From Bemisia tabaci (Eukaryota; Arthropoda; Insecta; Hemiptera; Aleyrodidae), in assembly GCF_918797505.1 (NCBI RefSeq), contig NC_092798.1:8135501-8199500 (forward strand): a stretch of DNA of 64,000 nt, written 5' to 3'. The notes beneath the pieces were generated by a model. It was given only the letters and a program-made list of their open reading frames with translations. It did not search any database and was not told the DNA's origin. Positions 55,201-63,365 of the stretch are shown here, piece by piece; position 1 is the stretch's first letter; each line of letters opens with the position of its first letter. The position numbers and the translations under genes were made by a program.

Positions 55201-57730
55201 AATATAATCAGAAATTCAATCCAAGTAATATATTTGACTTTTTGCCGATGTATTGGACAGAATTCCTGATTTGACTAATTGTCTGCGCCGTATCGGCAGT
55301 GTCCACAATCACGTATCTCGTTTGTGGTATGCTTTTATTTTATTTTTTAAAGGAGAAAAAAATCGGCATCGTTCCTTGAAGTTTTTTTAGACTGTTCTTC
55401 GAACAGTGAAGAAAAATCACGGCAGTTTTAAAAAATTGCCGTTGAGTATATTTGTCCGTTTAAATAATACGGATTGACAGGAAGTCTGCAACGTCGCAAA
55501 CCGAGATACATGGTAGCGGGCTTACACTGCCGATATTCTTTACAATCAAGAGACAATTTTGTAAAAAGTTGCGAAACACTGTGCTGTTTAAGTTTCTTTA
55601 ATAAAAATTAAGCGTGAGTAAAAATTAAGCATCGTGAAGTGCAAAGGCTGTTCTATACTTAACAAGGAAAACAAACCCTCGATCCAAAATAATAAAGTTG
55701 AATTTTTAGTTTTTTGAAGGTCAAATTCGACAGTTATTGTAGAATTGCCCATATGTGATTCAGGCCAACCGGTGACCGCCCTGAGCTTGGCGCAATGCAT
55801 GAAGGATTCCTACTGGCATGTAGGCGTTGAGATGCTTTTCGAGTCGACCAGCGACCGAACTGTGCGGGGCGTAAAGCGTGCAGTATTCCTGCCTTCTTGT
55901 AGGCGCTAACATCCGATGTAACATTTCGCAAGCCCAACCCCCAGGGGCTTTCCCCTCTGGTATCGAATCAGCCCAACCACGGAGGGTGTCACACCTGGCA
56001 TCCAACAAGCCCAATCCCCGGAGTGCCCCACCTGGCATCCAAGAAGCACAACTCCTAGAGGCACCCCCACTGGGCATCCAAGGAACCCAATTTTACTCAG
56101 AATATACATTAAGACTCATATTACTTGAAACCATTAACATCCCAATTTCTTCAAAAACTGAACTTAAAAGCCTTTTCGTCCAAGCCTGTCATTTACGCCC
56201 CGTCTCCTAGGGCCTTTTTTCTGTTTCCTCCACACATGCTCGAGAAGGGTTGGAGACCATTCGGACCATGTTCAGCAAAAAGGATCCAATCTACATCAGC
56301 TATTGCCAAATTTGACTGGGAATTATGACTTTTTACCAGTGAAAGTTTTTAAGGATTCCTTTGAAAAGTTTGAGGAATTTGCTTCGTACTATGCAGAAAA
56401 TTCACAAACATCCGCACAATCATTTTAATGTAGAAAATTTAATAGCGCGATCAAATTTGGCAGTTGCCGATGTGGCTTGGTTGCTTTCTGCTTAACGCCT
56501 GTTAATTTCGTCAAGATGATAAGAGTCAAGAGATGTGTTTTTTAGGAGTCAAAAAACGATGCTTTCTGTCAACAGCCGCGGCCGTCCTCGCCAGCATGTT
56601 TGACAAACTCACCAAACCAGGATGCTTGCTCGTCGCTCATGCTAAGTGCCTCCTCGGGGTTCAAGTGGAGTGCGCCAATGACAGTTGTGATCATCGCCGA
56701 GTACAGACCCATCTCGATGAGTAGCCAATTCTGGATTAGCGTCACCAGTACCTGTGAGAGATCAAGTGCGCATGAATAGGATAACCCGATGGGTCGTCTC
56801 TAAATGGACGGAGTTAAGATACGTGCCAAGTCGTATCAGGTTTGAACTGAGAAAGATAGGTTCGGAAAGTCTCAGTGTTACGGACTAAGTTAAGAAGTCA
56901 AGAAGACCAAGTCAAAAAATTCTTCAATTTACTTTGAAATCTCCTTTTAACCAAGGAATTTCATGATATAAACGAATTTCTGACTTCAGCTGATGAATAG
57001 TATTCTACCAACCACCACTTAATTTAACATTTTACAATTATAATGTATATTTTTAATTATTGTATATTTTATTTCCTATTGTTCTTTGACTTGTGCCATA
57101 GTTCTAATAATGGGGCTTTAATGTTCGAAAATAAAATAAATTAATAAAAATAAATAAAGCTAAGCGATTATTTTTACGTTCAAAAAACTTTTTCTCGACT
57201 TTGAATTTTTGGCAGGAGAGTTACTACGACTACTCAAATTTAAAACTATTCTGAAATGATACCCTTTTCCAAAATGCGATTCTGTGCGTTTCTGTTAAAC
57301 TCAGTTTGAATTCATCGCCCCTCTAACGTAAGGACATATCTCAATTTTCACGTGAGCCCTGTTTTGCGCATAAACTCATGCTCTCTGGAGCTCATGTGGA
57401 AATCAAGATTTGCAGAAATACATCAGAAAGGGCGACGATAAAAACATTTGGTAATATTACCGCTTTATCTTCATTTCCAATCGTCCCTTGTAACCGTAAG
57501 GCACCTCTAGCGACCCTCTAAAACAACTTGTCGAGTTGAGCACAAACCCTTCCTTAATTTTGGAAAGCAATGAAGAACAGTGAAAACGCTCAGTGTAAAA
57601 AGAATGGCATGTTAGAAGCAACTCTCACCTGGGCAAAAGTCGATCTTCTTGAATAATTGTACCGGTTCTTCACGGTTCCTGACTCGCTCCAAGAGTCCAG
57701 ACTTTCAGGCTCCTCGGCTTGACGACACAT
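45984..57730 (-). CDS. Tret1-like: facilitated trehalose transporter Tret1-like (sugar porter, MFS), complete, 8 coding exons
   Basis: Multi-pass plasma-membrane sugar transporter; the family moves trehalose or other sugars down their gradient. The CDS joins 57730-57629, 56751-56613, 54797-54510, 51638-51538, 51215-51041, 49613-49390, 47612-47341 and 46278-45984: 1,596 nt, 531 residues, the usual family length. Every intron is GT-AG and all phases match. Sugar-porter motifs are in order: DKFGRK (about 101-106, TM2-TM3 loop), GEVSEPHLRG in exon 3 (TM4-TM5 loop), PESPTWL (212-218, after TM6), RFGKRK in exon 7 (second-half GRK equivalent), E429...R436 across the exon 7/8 joint, and PETEG (490-494, after TM12). 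The start has an A-rich context (AAAATG). Odd points: the QQxSG motif usual in TM7 is replaced by a REITTFSAIRP stretch in exon 6, and an intron holds a decayed copy of part of exon 6. The family call is very secure; the actual substrate is inference. Confidence 0.95.
46666..47157. mobile_element. family H foldback element in Tret1-like intron 7
   Basis: CACGATGGTGCCACTAATTT and its inverse, with GATAGGGAGCAAATACATTA in the centre, as in 14111-14607. It makes up almost half of the intron. Confidence 0.8.
47190..47321. mobile_element. family G MITE fragment next to the exon 7 donor
   Basis: GAAACCAATGGAACCACTTC to TTGATTCGATCCACTGTGCG. It ends about 20 bp from the exon 7 splice donor. Confidence 0.75.
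47341..47612 (-). CDS. Tret1-like: Tret1-like coding exon 7 (TM8 to TM10)
   Basis: 272 nt, acceptor TCACGTTACAG, donor GTGAGT, phase 0 in and 2 out. Contains RFGKRK and ends CEIFPI with a split alanine. The end of a dispersed MITE (47321) lies only about 20 bp downstream of the donor. Confidence 0.95.
47736..48037. mobile_element. foldback element in Tret1-like intron 6 (TTAATAAAAACCGAGACG ends)
   Basis: Left TTAATAAAAACCGAGACG is inverted at the right end; the inner TGAAAACCTGAGCCCTACAT pair is also inverted. Arms ~100 bp. Confidence 0.85.
48397..48845. mobile_element. family F MITE plus an adjacent partial copy, intron 6
   Basis: First copy 48397-48640 ends GGGAGTTACACCGTCGA. A second, left-truncated copy (48655-48845) follows with GAAATTTTTAAACACC and ends TACGTCGTCGAT. 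Confidence 0.65.
49043..49323. mobile_element. family J MITE (GGGCTGATTGTTGAA ends), intron 6
   Basis: GATATTGAAATTGATAGACA near the left and TTTGTCTATAAAGTTCAGTG near the right; paired GATCCTATTGGTGGAAG and CCAATAGGATAG. A sister copy is at 62837-63096. Confidence 0.8.
49390..49613 (-). CDS. Tret1-like: Tret1-like coding exon 6 (central loop to TM8)
   Basis: 224 nt, acceptor TTGTCTCACAG, donor GTAAGT, phase 1 in and 0 out. Encodes the end of the central loop (SRKVLLPLRL) and TM7-TM8. The QQxSG motif is not present. The first ~50 bp of this exon plus its acceptor are copied at 49829-49893 in the adjacent intron. Confidence 0.93.
49829..49893 (-). pseudogene. decayed duplicate of the 5' part of Tret1-like exon 6
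   Basis: About 65 bp nearly identical to 49563-49630: it covers the acceptor CTCACAG, the DHGFYRF coding start and the next ~10 codons. One A is missing in the A-run, which shifts the frame after DHGFYRFF. It lies in intron 5, about 200 bp upstream (in transcript sense) of the real exon, with its acceptor intact. Confidence 0.85.
50468..50771. mobile_element. 304-bp foldback with ~120-bp arms, intron 5
   Basis: CAATTCGCCTTCTGCTGCGT is inverted at 50752-50771; long inner pairs such as CTGAAGGCGTTTAATGTG and AGATTGCGCTACTTTC follow. The arms are highly similar. Confidence 0.88.
50922..50964. mobile_element. solo end of the CAGTGGCGTGGCGTG hAT MITE, intron 5
   Basis: AATCGATACATTGCAAAACA followed by CGCCACGCCACTG. 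The rest of the element is missing. It lies ~75 bp from exon 5. Confidence 0.8.
51041..51215 (-). CDS. Tret1-like: Tret1-like coding exon 5 (PESP motif and central loop)
   Basis: 175 nt, acceptor TTGGAATAG, donor GTAAGA, phase 0 in and 1 out. Begins IPESPTWLIVKNRYEDARKS, the sugar-transporter signature after TM6, then the charged cytosolic loop with LRGWVEPGKVEEEFQAL. Confidence 0.95.
51538..51638 (-). CDS. Tret1-like: Tret1-like coding exon 4 (TM5-TM6)
   Basis: 101 nt between acceptor TCGTTTCCAG and donor GTGAGT, phase 1 in and 0 out. Encodes IFVMYVLSYLFDWRSVALIC and the rest of TM6; the DWR motif is usual at this place in the family. Confidence 0.92.
51939..52200. mobile_element. family D foldback MITE, intron 3
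   Basis: TATACTGTCGTGCTAAGGAA at the left, its inverse TTCCTTAGCACGGCAGTATA at the right. The TA at each end may be the target duplication. Confidence 0.85.
52595..52717. repeat. perfect inverted repeat, 49-bp arms, 25-nt spacer, intron 3
   Basis: Arm 52595-52643 (starts CCTTAAAAACACAAAGACAA) matches the inverse of 52669-52717 at every base. The spacer is A/T-rich. Confidence 0.95.
52782..53747. mobile_element. complete hAT-type non-autonomous element, 8-bp duplication GCGCGAAT, intron 3
   Basis: 966 bp with 14-bp perfect ends CAGGGCCGGATTTA / TAAATCCGGCCCTG, then imperfect pairing including GCCCATGGGCCGC. GCGCGAAT at 52774-52781 and 53748-53755. No transposase. It carries the ~80-bp tandem repeats at 53101-53400. 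Lies wholly within Tret1-like intron 3. Confidence 0.95.
53101..53400. repeat. ~80-bp minisatellite inside the hAT-type element
   Basis: GACGCAATGCGTGAA-type words start at 53131, 53211, 53280 and 53359 (steps 80, 69, 79; the short unit lacks ~10 bp). Each unit holds TTGTAGGCGCTATGCGTTTC. Single diverged units occur at 30828-30875 and 55780-55920. Confidence 0.9.
54000..54200. repeat. partial palindrome in intron 3
   Basis: ATCAAAACAACTTA (53993) and TAAGTTGTTTTGAT (54165), and GTCAGGTGAT with ATCACCTGAT, pair across ~170 bp. Old foldback element likely. Confidence 0.5.
54510..54797 (-). CDS. Tret1-like: Tret1-like coding exon 3 (TM2 to TM5)
   Basis: 288 nt, phase 1 in and out. It contains the DKFGRK loop motif and the YIGEVSEPHLRG motif. 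The acceptor after the T-rich stretch at 54799-54798 was chosen because it restores SWFGSLPFICHP across the junction. The donor is GTAAAA. Confidence 0.94.
55290..55525. mobile_element. family F MITE, intron 2
   Basis: CACGTATCTCGTTTGTGGTA at the left; GGAAGTCTGCAACGTCGCAA and GAGATACATGG toward the right. Confidence 0.7.
55780..55920. repeat. two diverged units of the ~80-bp repeat, intron 2
   Basis: GGCGCAATGCATGAAGGATT and GTAAAGCGTGCAGTATTCCT with TGTAGGCG words match the units in 53101-53400. Confidence 0.7.
55930..56090. repeat. ~38-bp minisatellite, four units, intron 2
   Basis: CTGG(C/T)ATCCAA-type words at 55957, 55995, 56032 and 56070, each followed by a GCCCAA/GCACAA word and a GGGG-type stretch. 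Confidence 0.8.
56273..56500. mobile_element. family C MITE, intron 2
   Basis: AAAAAGGATCCAATCTACAT-CAGCTATTGCC at the left and GATGTGGCTTGGTTGCTTTC at the right. Ends eroded. Confidence 0.7.
56613..56751 (-). CDS. Tret1-like: Tret1-like coding exon 2 (TM1 and first external loop)
   Basis: 139 nt, acceptor TCTCTCACAG, donor GTGAGT, phase 0 in and 1 out. Encodes TM1 and the first loop, including SMSDEQASWF before the split glycine. The acidic/SWF stretch before TM2 is typical of Tret1-like proteins. Confidence 0.93.
57325..57452. mobile_element. family P palindromic MITE, diverged, intron 1
   Basis: Shares CACGTGAGCCCTGTTTT and CTCTGGAGCTCATG with 2374-2504. Confidence 0.65.
57629..57730 (-). 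CDS. Tret1-like: Tret1-like coding exon 1 (start codon, cytosolic N-terminus)
   Basis: Starts at ATG 57730-57728 and encodes 34 polar residues beginning MCRQAEEPESLDSWSES and ending STFAQ, then donor GTGAGA, phase 0. Joined to exon 2 it reads STFAQVLVTLIQN, the usual entry into TM1. A possible 5'UTR acceptor (TTCTGTTTAG) lies 13 nt upstream of the ATG at 57745-57744, so an untranslated exon may lie further up. Confidence 0.88.
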
Positions 57731-57743
57731 TTTAGTTGATTTT

Positions 57744-57878
57744 CTAAACAGAATTCAGCGTACCTCCAAAAATATGAGCCTAAAATTTCCTCCTTTGTTT
57801 GTGGCGTCTGAAAAACATTCGTATTGACACATGCGGAAAGGATACACCGTGTGACAACGAATGAAGAACTGCTCCGAT
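57744..57878 (-). promoter_or_regulatory. region directly 5' of the Tret1-like start
   Basis: No TATA box or initiator could be assigned. A candidate 5'UTR splice acceptor sits at 57745-57744. A family A MITE follows at 57879, so the promoter or first untranslated exon is probably further upstream. Confidence 0.3.
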
Positions 57879-58005
57879 GGAAAGGAACTACAATTTTTGG
57901 CTGATTTTTAAAAACACGTAGGTATGTCAATAGGGAAGTGAATGATACATTCTTTGCTTTTAAACTGAGGGAAAAGTAGTAGTTCCTAATTGCAAAATGT
58001 AGTCT
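57879..58005. mobile_element. family A MITE, eroded
   Basis: GGAACTACAATTTTTGGCTG and, at the right, TAGTAGTTCCTAATTGCAAA. Confidence 0.7.
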
Positions 58006-58353
58006 AAATACCCGTGGCATGGGAAAAGAGAGTAAATCATTGGCTTCCTTGAATAAGCAGAAATCAACATCTGTCTACCAAAAGTTCATAATTTAGCGAA
58101 CATTTTTTGATATTCCTTTTTTTTTAAATCTTCACTCACAGCAAGGAAAAAAAGGAGTACCAACATGTTGGTAAGCAGGAGGTGCGGCTTTTACACGCAT
58201 GTATAAGAGCGATTATATCTATTGGAGAAGCTTTTCTCACAGAAAATGAAAAATCTTAGCAGAAAAATATATTGAAATTTGTTAATATCGCCGTGAATCA
58301 ATACTAAAATCCTAAATTGGTTCCTAAACAATTTAAAGTAATTTATCAAATTT

Positions 58354-58488
58354 GGACTGCATTTTGCAATTTGGAACTATAAATTCTGGCTCTTTTGGAA
58401 AGACTTATATGCATAGGGAAACTAATGGCACATACGTTGTTCCTAAACCGGGCTAGAATTTATAGTTCCAAATTGCAAAATTTAGTCC
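58354..58488. mobile_element. family A MITE, target duplication ATTT
   Basis: GGACTGCATTTTGCAATTTG to TTTAGTCC. ATTT at 58350-58353 and 58489-58492. Confidence 0.9.
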
Positions 58489-58494
58489 ATTTTA

Positions 58495-58773
58495 TGTCGA
58501 CGCCGAAACTGCAAAAATGCGAATCTTGGTTGCGGCGTTTCGAGATCTTCGATACTTTTTTATTTTTTTAAAGGTTTTCGAACCAACATCATGGCTTGAA
58601 GTTTTCACGGAATACTCTTCATAAAGAGAAGGGGGAAAAACACCGACTTTTTAAAAAAATGACGTTCAGTAGTTTTAAATGCAGAAAATAAAGTATTATA
58701 GGAAGTTTGCAACGCCGCAAGCCGAGATACACATTCCTGCAGTTTCATCATCGACCTCCTTTCTGTGAATTGA
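58495..58773. mobile_element. family F MITE, diverged
   Basis: Begins TGTCGACGCCGAAACTGC and ends GCAGTTTCATCATCGAC; interior GGAAGTTTGCAACGCCGCAA. Confidence 0.65.
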
Positions 58774-59419
58774 AAAATACGGAGGCATATTTGCCCTCGA
58801 CCTTCAAATACAAAAGTGTTGAAATTTTCGCAGTTTTCCATCAAGGCATATAATTTAAGTAGAAGGATCGAAATTTTTCGCATCATATCTATAGATCCAG
58901 AACGAGATTTCGGTTGGTTTCATTGCTTATGGCACATTGATTCGCGATTAAATTGTTAGATAAGGTGAAGCTGAATTTATCTGGGGCTTTAGTTTTCTTC
59001 AGTCAGCTGTCAATACATTCCTCTCTCGAGTATATGAAACACTTCAGTTGTGGTATAAATATTTTAGCAGCTTAAAACATTCAAGTGTACTTGTATGGAG
59101 AATTTGCAAGGGTCTGAAATTTGATGAATTTCCTGTTTAAGTGGAATCCTCTGAGTGAACTGAACACGAAGATACCCTTGATTCATAAATTGAGCAATTA
59201 TTAGAGGAGATATGACAAAATAACCGATTCTGCTAAAATACATGTGTTTAAATGGGAAATGCCGCCAGATGACGTCACAAGGCGGCACATTTTCTCACTT
59301 TTAAATCAATTTTTCTCCAATTTCCCATGTCAGAAAAAAATTATGAAAAATGTTGCGAACTCAGCTCATTAGGCACTTTCAGATGAAGCAATAAAAAAAT
59401 TGCGTGCAAATTCTCCATT
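58774..59419. other. no gene recognised
   Basis: Unassigned AT-rich sequence. Confidence 0.4.
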
Positions 59420-59422
59420 CAG

Positions 59423-59762
59423 TGTTCGAAACTCACAAGCGCCAACGCGCTAAATGCGCCTAAGAAATCGGCCATGGCGCCTAAAAAATGAAGGCTCTGC
59501 GCCGACATGGCCCCTAAAAAATTACCTCCTCACCCCTAAAAAAAACCCCCAATTTTTCTGTGTTGTGATTTTTCGAAATTTCCCCCAAGTCACAGTTACT
59601 AGTTCTGTGACTGAAACATCTTGCGTCTAACTTTTCACCAAATGCGCTGTGATTTATTGGCAAAAAGTGAATTCGACCCCTAAAAGCGCTTCAATGGCCC
59701 CTAAAAATCAAGCATGATGCGCCACATGGCTCCTGAAAGTTGAAGATGAGTTTCGAACCCTG
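59423..59762. mobile_element. probable hAT-like MITE (CAGTGTTCGAAACTCA ends)
   Basis: CAGTGTTCGAAACTCA at the left, TGAGTTTCGAACCCTG at the right. The interior repeats GCCCCTAAAAA words. No clean 8-bp duplication is left. Confidence 0.65.
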
Positions 59763-60349
59763 ATAGTGATGTAAGAATTTGGTAGACCACCGGATCACAA
59801 AGCCTGACTTGCAGCCTGAGATGCAGATCGATTTTTAGAGTTTCTTAATTCTTTTAAAAAATCGGAGGTAATTTATGGGGATTAGCGGATTAATACCCTA
59901 AGGTCACATTAAAAGCTACCAGAATATTCGCTGCTGCGGAGTAATCAGAAGACTTACAAAGATTCCAACGTCTATTCTAACGTTCCATCTGATGTCGGAG
60001 TCAGTCTTGATTTTCTAATAAATTTCCCTATGTCTCCCACGTGTAACGCTCAGAAAATAAAAGAAAAGTTTTAAATAATGGAAAGTTACTTACCAGTTTT
60101 ATCACTCGTGTAACGAGGACGCTCGAATGATTAGAATGGAGGCGAGACAGTTTGTCGAGAACGATTTTTCAAACCAGACTATTAGCACATTTTTCCTGAG
60201 TAGTGTTACACAACTAATCCATAGAATTTTTAAAAATAACAATGAGCGAGGCAAAACGTAGAACTGAAAAATTTTATGAAATTTTCAGAGTAGATAATGA
60301 CTTAACAATAATATGAAGACATTAAGCGTTTCAAATCCTAGCAACTAGT
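59763..60349. other. no gene recognised
   Basis: Unassigned. Confidence 0.4.
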
Positions 60350-60604
60350 TTGCCGTGCTAAGGAAAAACGCCGTATGAGCCTTCAGCCGTTGCCAAATCT
60401 TCTTTAAAGAAACACAATTTTTTGGGAAAATTCGTAAGCATTTCTCCATTGATTCTTCGGAGAATTTTGTTCGCATTTTAAACCAGCACATCTGAAAATT
60501 TCAAGGGAAAAAACTCATAACTTTTCTCAAAAATACATATTTACCGAGAGGAAATTTGGCAACACTTGAATGATCATACGGCGTTTTCCCTCAGCACCGC
60601 AGTA
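60350..60604. mobile_element. family D foldback MITE
   Basis: TTGCCGTGCTAAGGAAAAAC at the left and TTTTCCCTCAGCACCGCAGT at the right. Confidence 0.82.
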
Positions 60605-60834
60605 GTAGCCTCGGTTTTGAGAGAGAACCTGCATTTTTCATCAATTCTCCAGAGGCTTAATCGAGGGGCTTCACTGATAGAACAATTTGTGTTCTTGTGT
60701 TACTTTTGGTAGGTACAAGCAGTTTAAACAGAAATCAACACAACTTTTGTGTCGATTCTGGTAAGTTTGCGGTGACTTCAACGCAGAATACAAAGGAGAG
60801 ACCGGGGAAAAGCATCCTACCGATTGCGACGTTG

Positions 60835-60999
60835 CAGTGGCGTGGCGTGCTTTGCGACGTATCGATTGTTATGCCATTTAAACCTATGGAAAAGGATCGA
60901 TAGACAGGGTGTTCGCAGCGAAGACCTTAATAATCGATTCTTTACCGTAGGTTCAAATGGCATAACAATCGATACATCGCAATTCACGCCACGCCACTG
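60835..60999. mobile_element. hAT-type MITE, 8-bp duplication CGACGTTG
   Basis: CAGTGGCGTGGCGTGCTTTG to CACGCCACGCCACTG. CGACGTTG at 60827-60834 and 61000-61007. Third full copy of the family at 43583 and 44464. Confidence 0.94.
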
Positions 61000-61397
61000 C
61001 GACGTTGGTATTCACCACTCGTTCTTTATGAAAATATATCCTCAAGACAACTAGCTGGCATTTTCTCTTGAAATTGTCAACCGGAGGCTAGGGTTATTTC
61101 GTGTTTTACTTTCCGTATTAACCAAATGTGTGTGTTGAAATTTCTCTCTGTGTTGGAGCACAACACGCATAAGTGCAGTTTCTGCTATTGCGAGAAGCAC
61201 ATGTTAGAAGTTTCGAAATTACACGGACCCGCATGGCAAAAAGAAAGTTCAAAGTGACTTTGTGATGCCTGAAAATTGGAATTTACGCGCGAATTTTTAA
61301 AAAAATATGCATTAAGACTAGTTTTACTTGGAATCATTGATATCTCAATTTTTTCATAAACTACACTCATGCGCTTTGTCCTCCACGCCCCTTAATT

Positions 61398-61534
61398 TGA
61401 CTAAATTTTGCAATTTGGAACTATACATTCTACTCCGGTTTAAAAACAACGTATGTGCCATTAGTTTCCCTATGCACATAAGTGTTTATCCAGAAGAGCC
61501 AACATTTATAGTTCCAAATTGCAAAATGCAGTCC
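61398..61534. mobile_element. family A MITE, target duplication AATT
   Basis: TGACTAAATTTTGCAATTTG to GCAAAATGCAGTCC. AATT at 61394-61397 and 61535-61538. Confidence 0.87.
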
Positions 61535-61654
61535 AATTCACCCTCTAGGTTAGAAACGACAAGTCACCTTAGAGATCATCGTCAGAAATTCACTGCCTGT
61601 CCGAAAATTATTAGACAGAGTTTAGAATAAGATGGAAGCATAGCTGAACGTATT

Positions 61655-61910
61655 TATCGACGGTGCAAGTCGGGAATCACATAACTCGGTTTGCGACGTC
61701 GCAGACTTCCTGTCATACTTTATTTTTTAAATGGAAAACTACTCAACGGCAATTCTTTAAAACTGTCATGATTTTTCTTCTCAATGCGAAGAAAATTCTG
61801 CAAAAACTTCAAGAAATATTGTCAATTTGCTCTCCTTTAAAAAAATGACGTAGAGGCGGAGATTTTCAGACACCGCAAACGAGTTATGTGATTGCCGACT
61901 TTCACCGTCG
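61655..61910. mobile_element. family F MITE
   Basis: ATCGACGGTGCAAGTCGG at the left, CGACTTTCACCGTCG at the right. Very like 35331-35590. Confidence 0.82.
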
Positions 61911-62836
61911 TTATGCTAAAAGAAACTACGTTACACGCAAACCCTCTGCACATAGTTACTTTTGGCATAAATACGTCCAACTAAGCCCCACATCCAGTCG
62001 CACGTTGATAATATTGCGCCGTTTTCTGCGTTCGCTTGTAACACAGAGTGGTAGCACTTGACATTACTTTAGGGTACTAAACAATTAATCCTCATTAATA
62101 AAGTATATTTAAACAGCTTCAGGACGTAAAAAAAAGAAGAAAATACTTTGAAGAATTGAAAATTCTCTTCTTTATACTGCTGCATTCTATAATCTCCTGT
62201 TCTATTGAAAACGAACAATCTATCCTTCGTCGGGAATCATTCTCTAAAATGTAGTTTATTCGCCCGGCTTAAAACTCCCAAATAATTGCCTTTGTAATGT
62301 AAAGTTACGAGGATTATTTTTCTAAAATCCATTCTTACCAATTTGCAAATTTTCTTGTAAGATGTATTTTGCCTTGGTGGATCCTTTCTCGTTCTCAAAG
62401 AAAGCACGGGGGATGTGGGTTTATACGATCCTCATAGTCATACGAGGCACGCGTTGAGGTATAAGCTCCGTCGAACTGAGGTCACCAGTCGAAAACGCCT
62501 TCAAATTCGCGTGATACTTCAACGCTCACACTAAAGTTAAAATAATTGCATCATAAATTGCCGTGCAGAATCCTTTGCTTTTCGGACATTCATGAAGGAC
62601 ATTGTCTCTAATTAGGGAAACCTAAGTATATGGACATTGTTAGCACCATTCGACACCGACATGTGTTGTCTTGATATGTGAACCTGAAAATCGATTCCCA
62701 ATTCTTTTTGGAGGAATACTTTACAAAAGATGAGGAGATGAGGTTGGTCTTGTGAGATACACAGAGTCGCTCCTCTCCCGAAACCTGTTCTAGCATACCC
62801 ACCCATTAAATTGTATATCTTCGCTTTTCTCAACGA
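61911..62836. other. no gene recognised
   Basis: Unassigned. Confidence 0.4.
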
Positions 62837-63096
62837 CGGGCTGATTGTTGAACTTGATAGACAAAGCGATAGACAAAAAAGACAAAAGGGATATGGACGG
62901 ATCCTATTGGTGAAAGCGGGCGGTTACAATGGACAACGGAGGTAGTTATTAGATTAAATAACGGCAACCCACGAGAGACCCTTTAGTTTGTCCATCATTT
63001 TCTTCTTTTGTGTAAAAGAACCACCCATCTCGACCGATAGGATCGCTCTATACTCCTTATGCCTTCTTTGTCTATCAATTTCAACAATCAGTCCGC
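62837..63096. mobile_element. family J MITE
   Basis: GGGCTGATTGTTGAACTTGA at the left; TCAATTTCAACAATCAGTCC at the right. Inner GGATCCTATTGGTGAAAG pairs with CCGATAGGATCG. Confidence 0.82.
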
Positions 63097-63119
63097 AGGC
63101 CCATATCAGCAGTAAAACT

Positions 63120-63365
63120 CTGAACCATGTGCCTACCTCGGTTTGCGACGTTGCAAAATTCCCGTTAAAATTCATTTATTAAATGGAAAACTACTCTACG
63201 GCAAATCTTAGAGAATACTGTGATTTTTCTTTTCCAAGCAAAAAAAAAATGTTTGGAAACTTCAAAGAATGATGCGGATTAAAGTAATTTAAAAAATTAA
63301 AATAGGAGTGGAAATTTTAAAATACCGCAAACAAGGTACGTGGTTTGAAAGTTCACCATCGACAT
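63120..63365. mobile_element. family F MITE
   Basis: CGGTTTGCGACGTTGCAAAA at the left; ACCGCAAACAAGGTACGTGG and TTCACCATCGACAT at the right. Confidence 0.75.

Noticed and set aside
56533..56724. 63-codon open frame on plus
   Set aside because: Antisense shadow of transporter exon 2.
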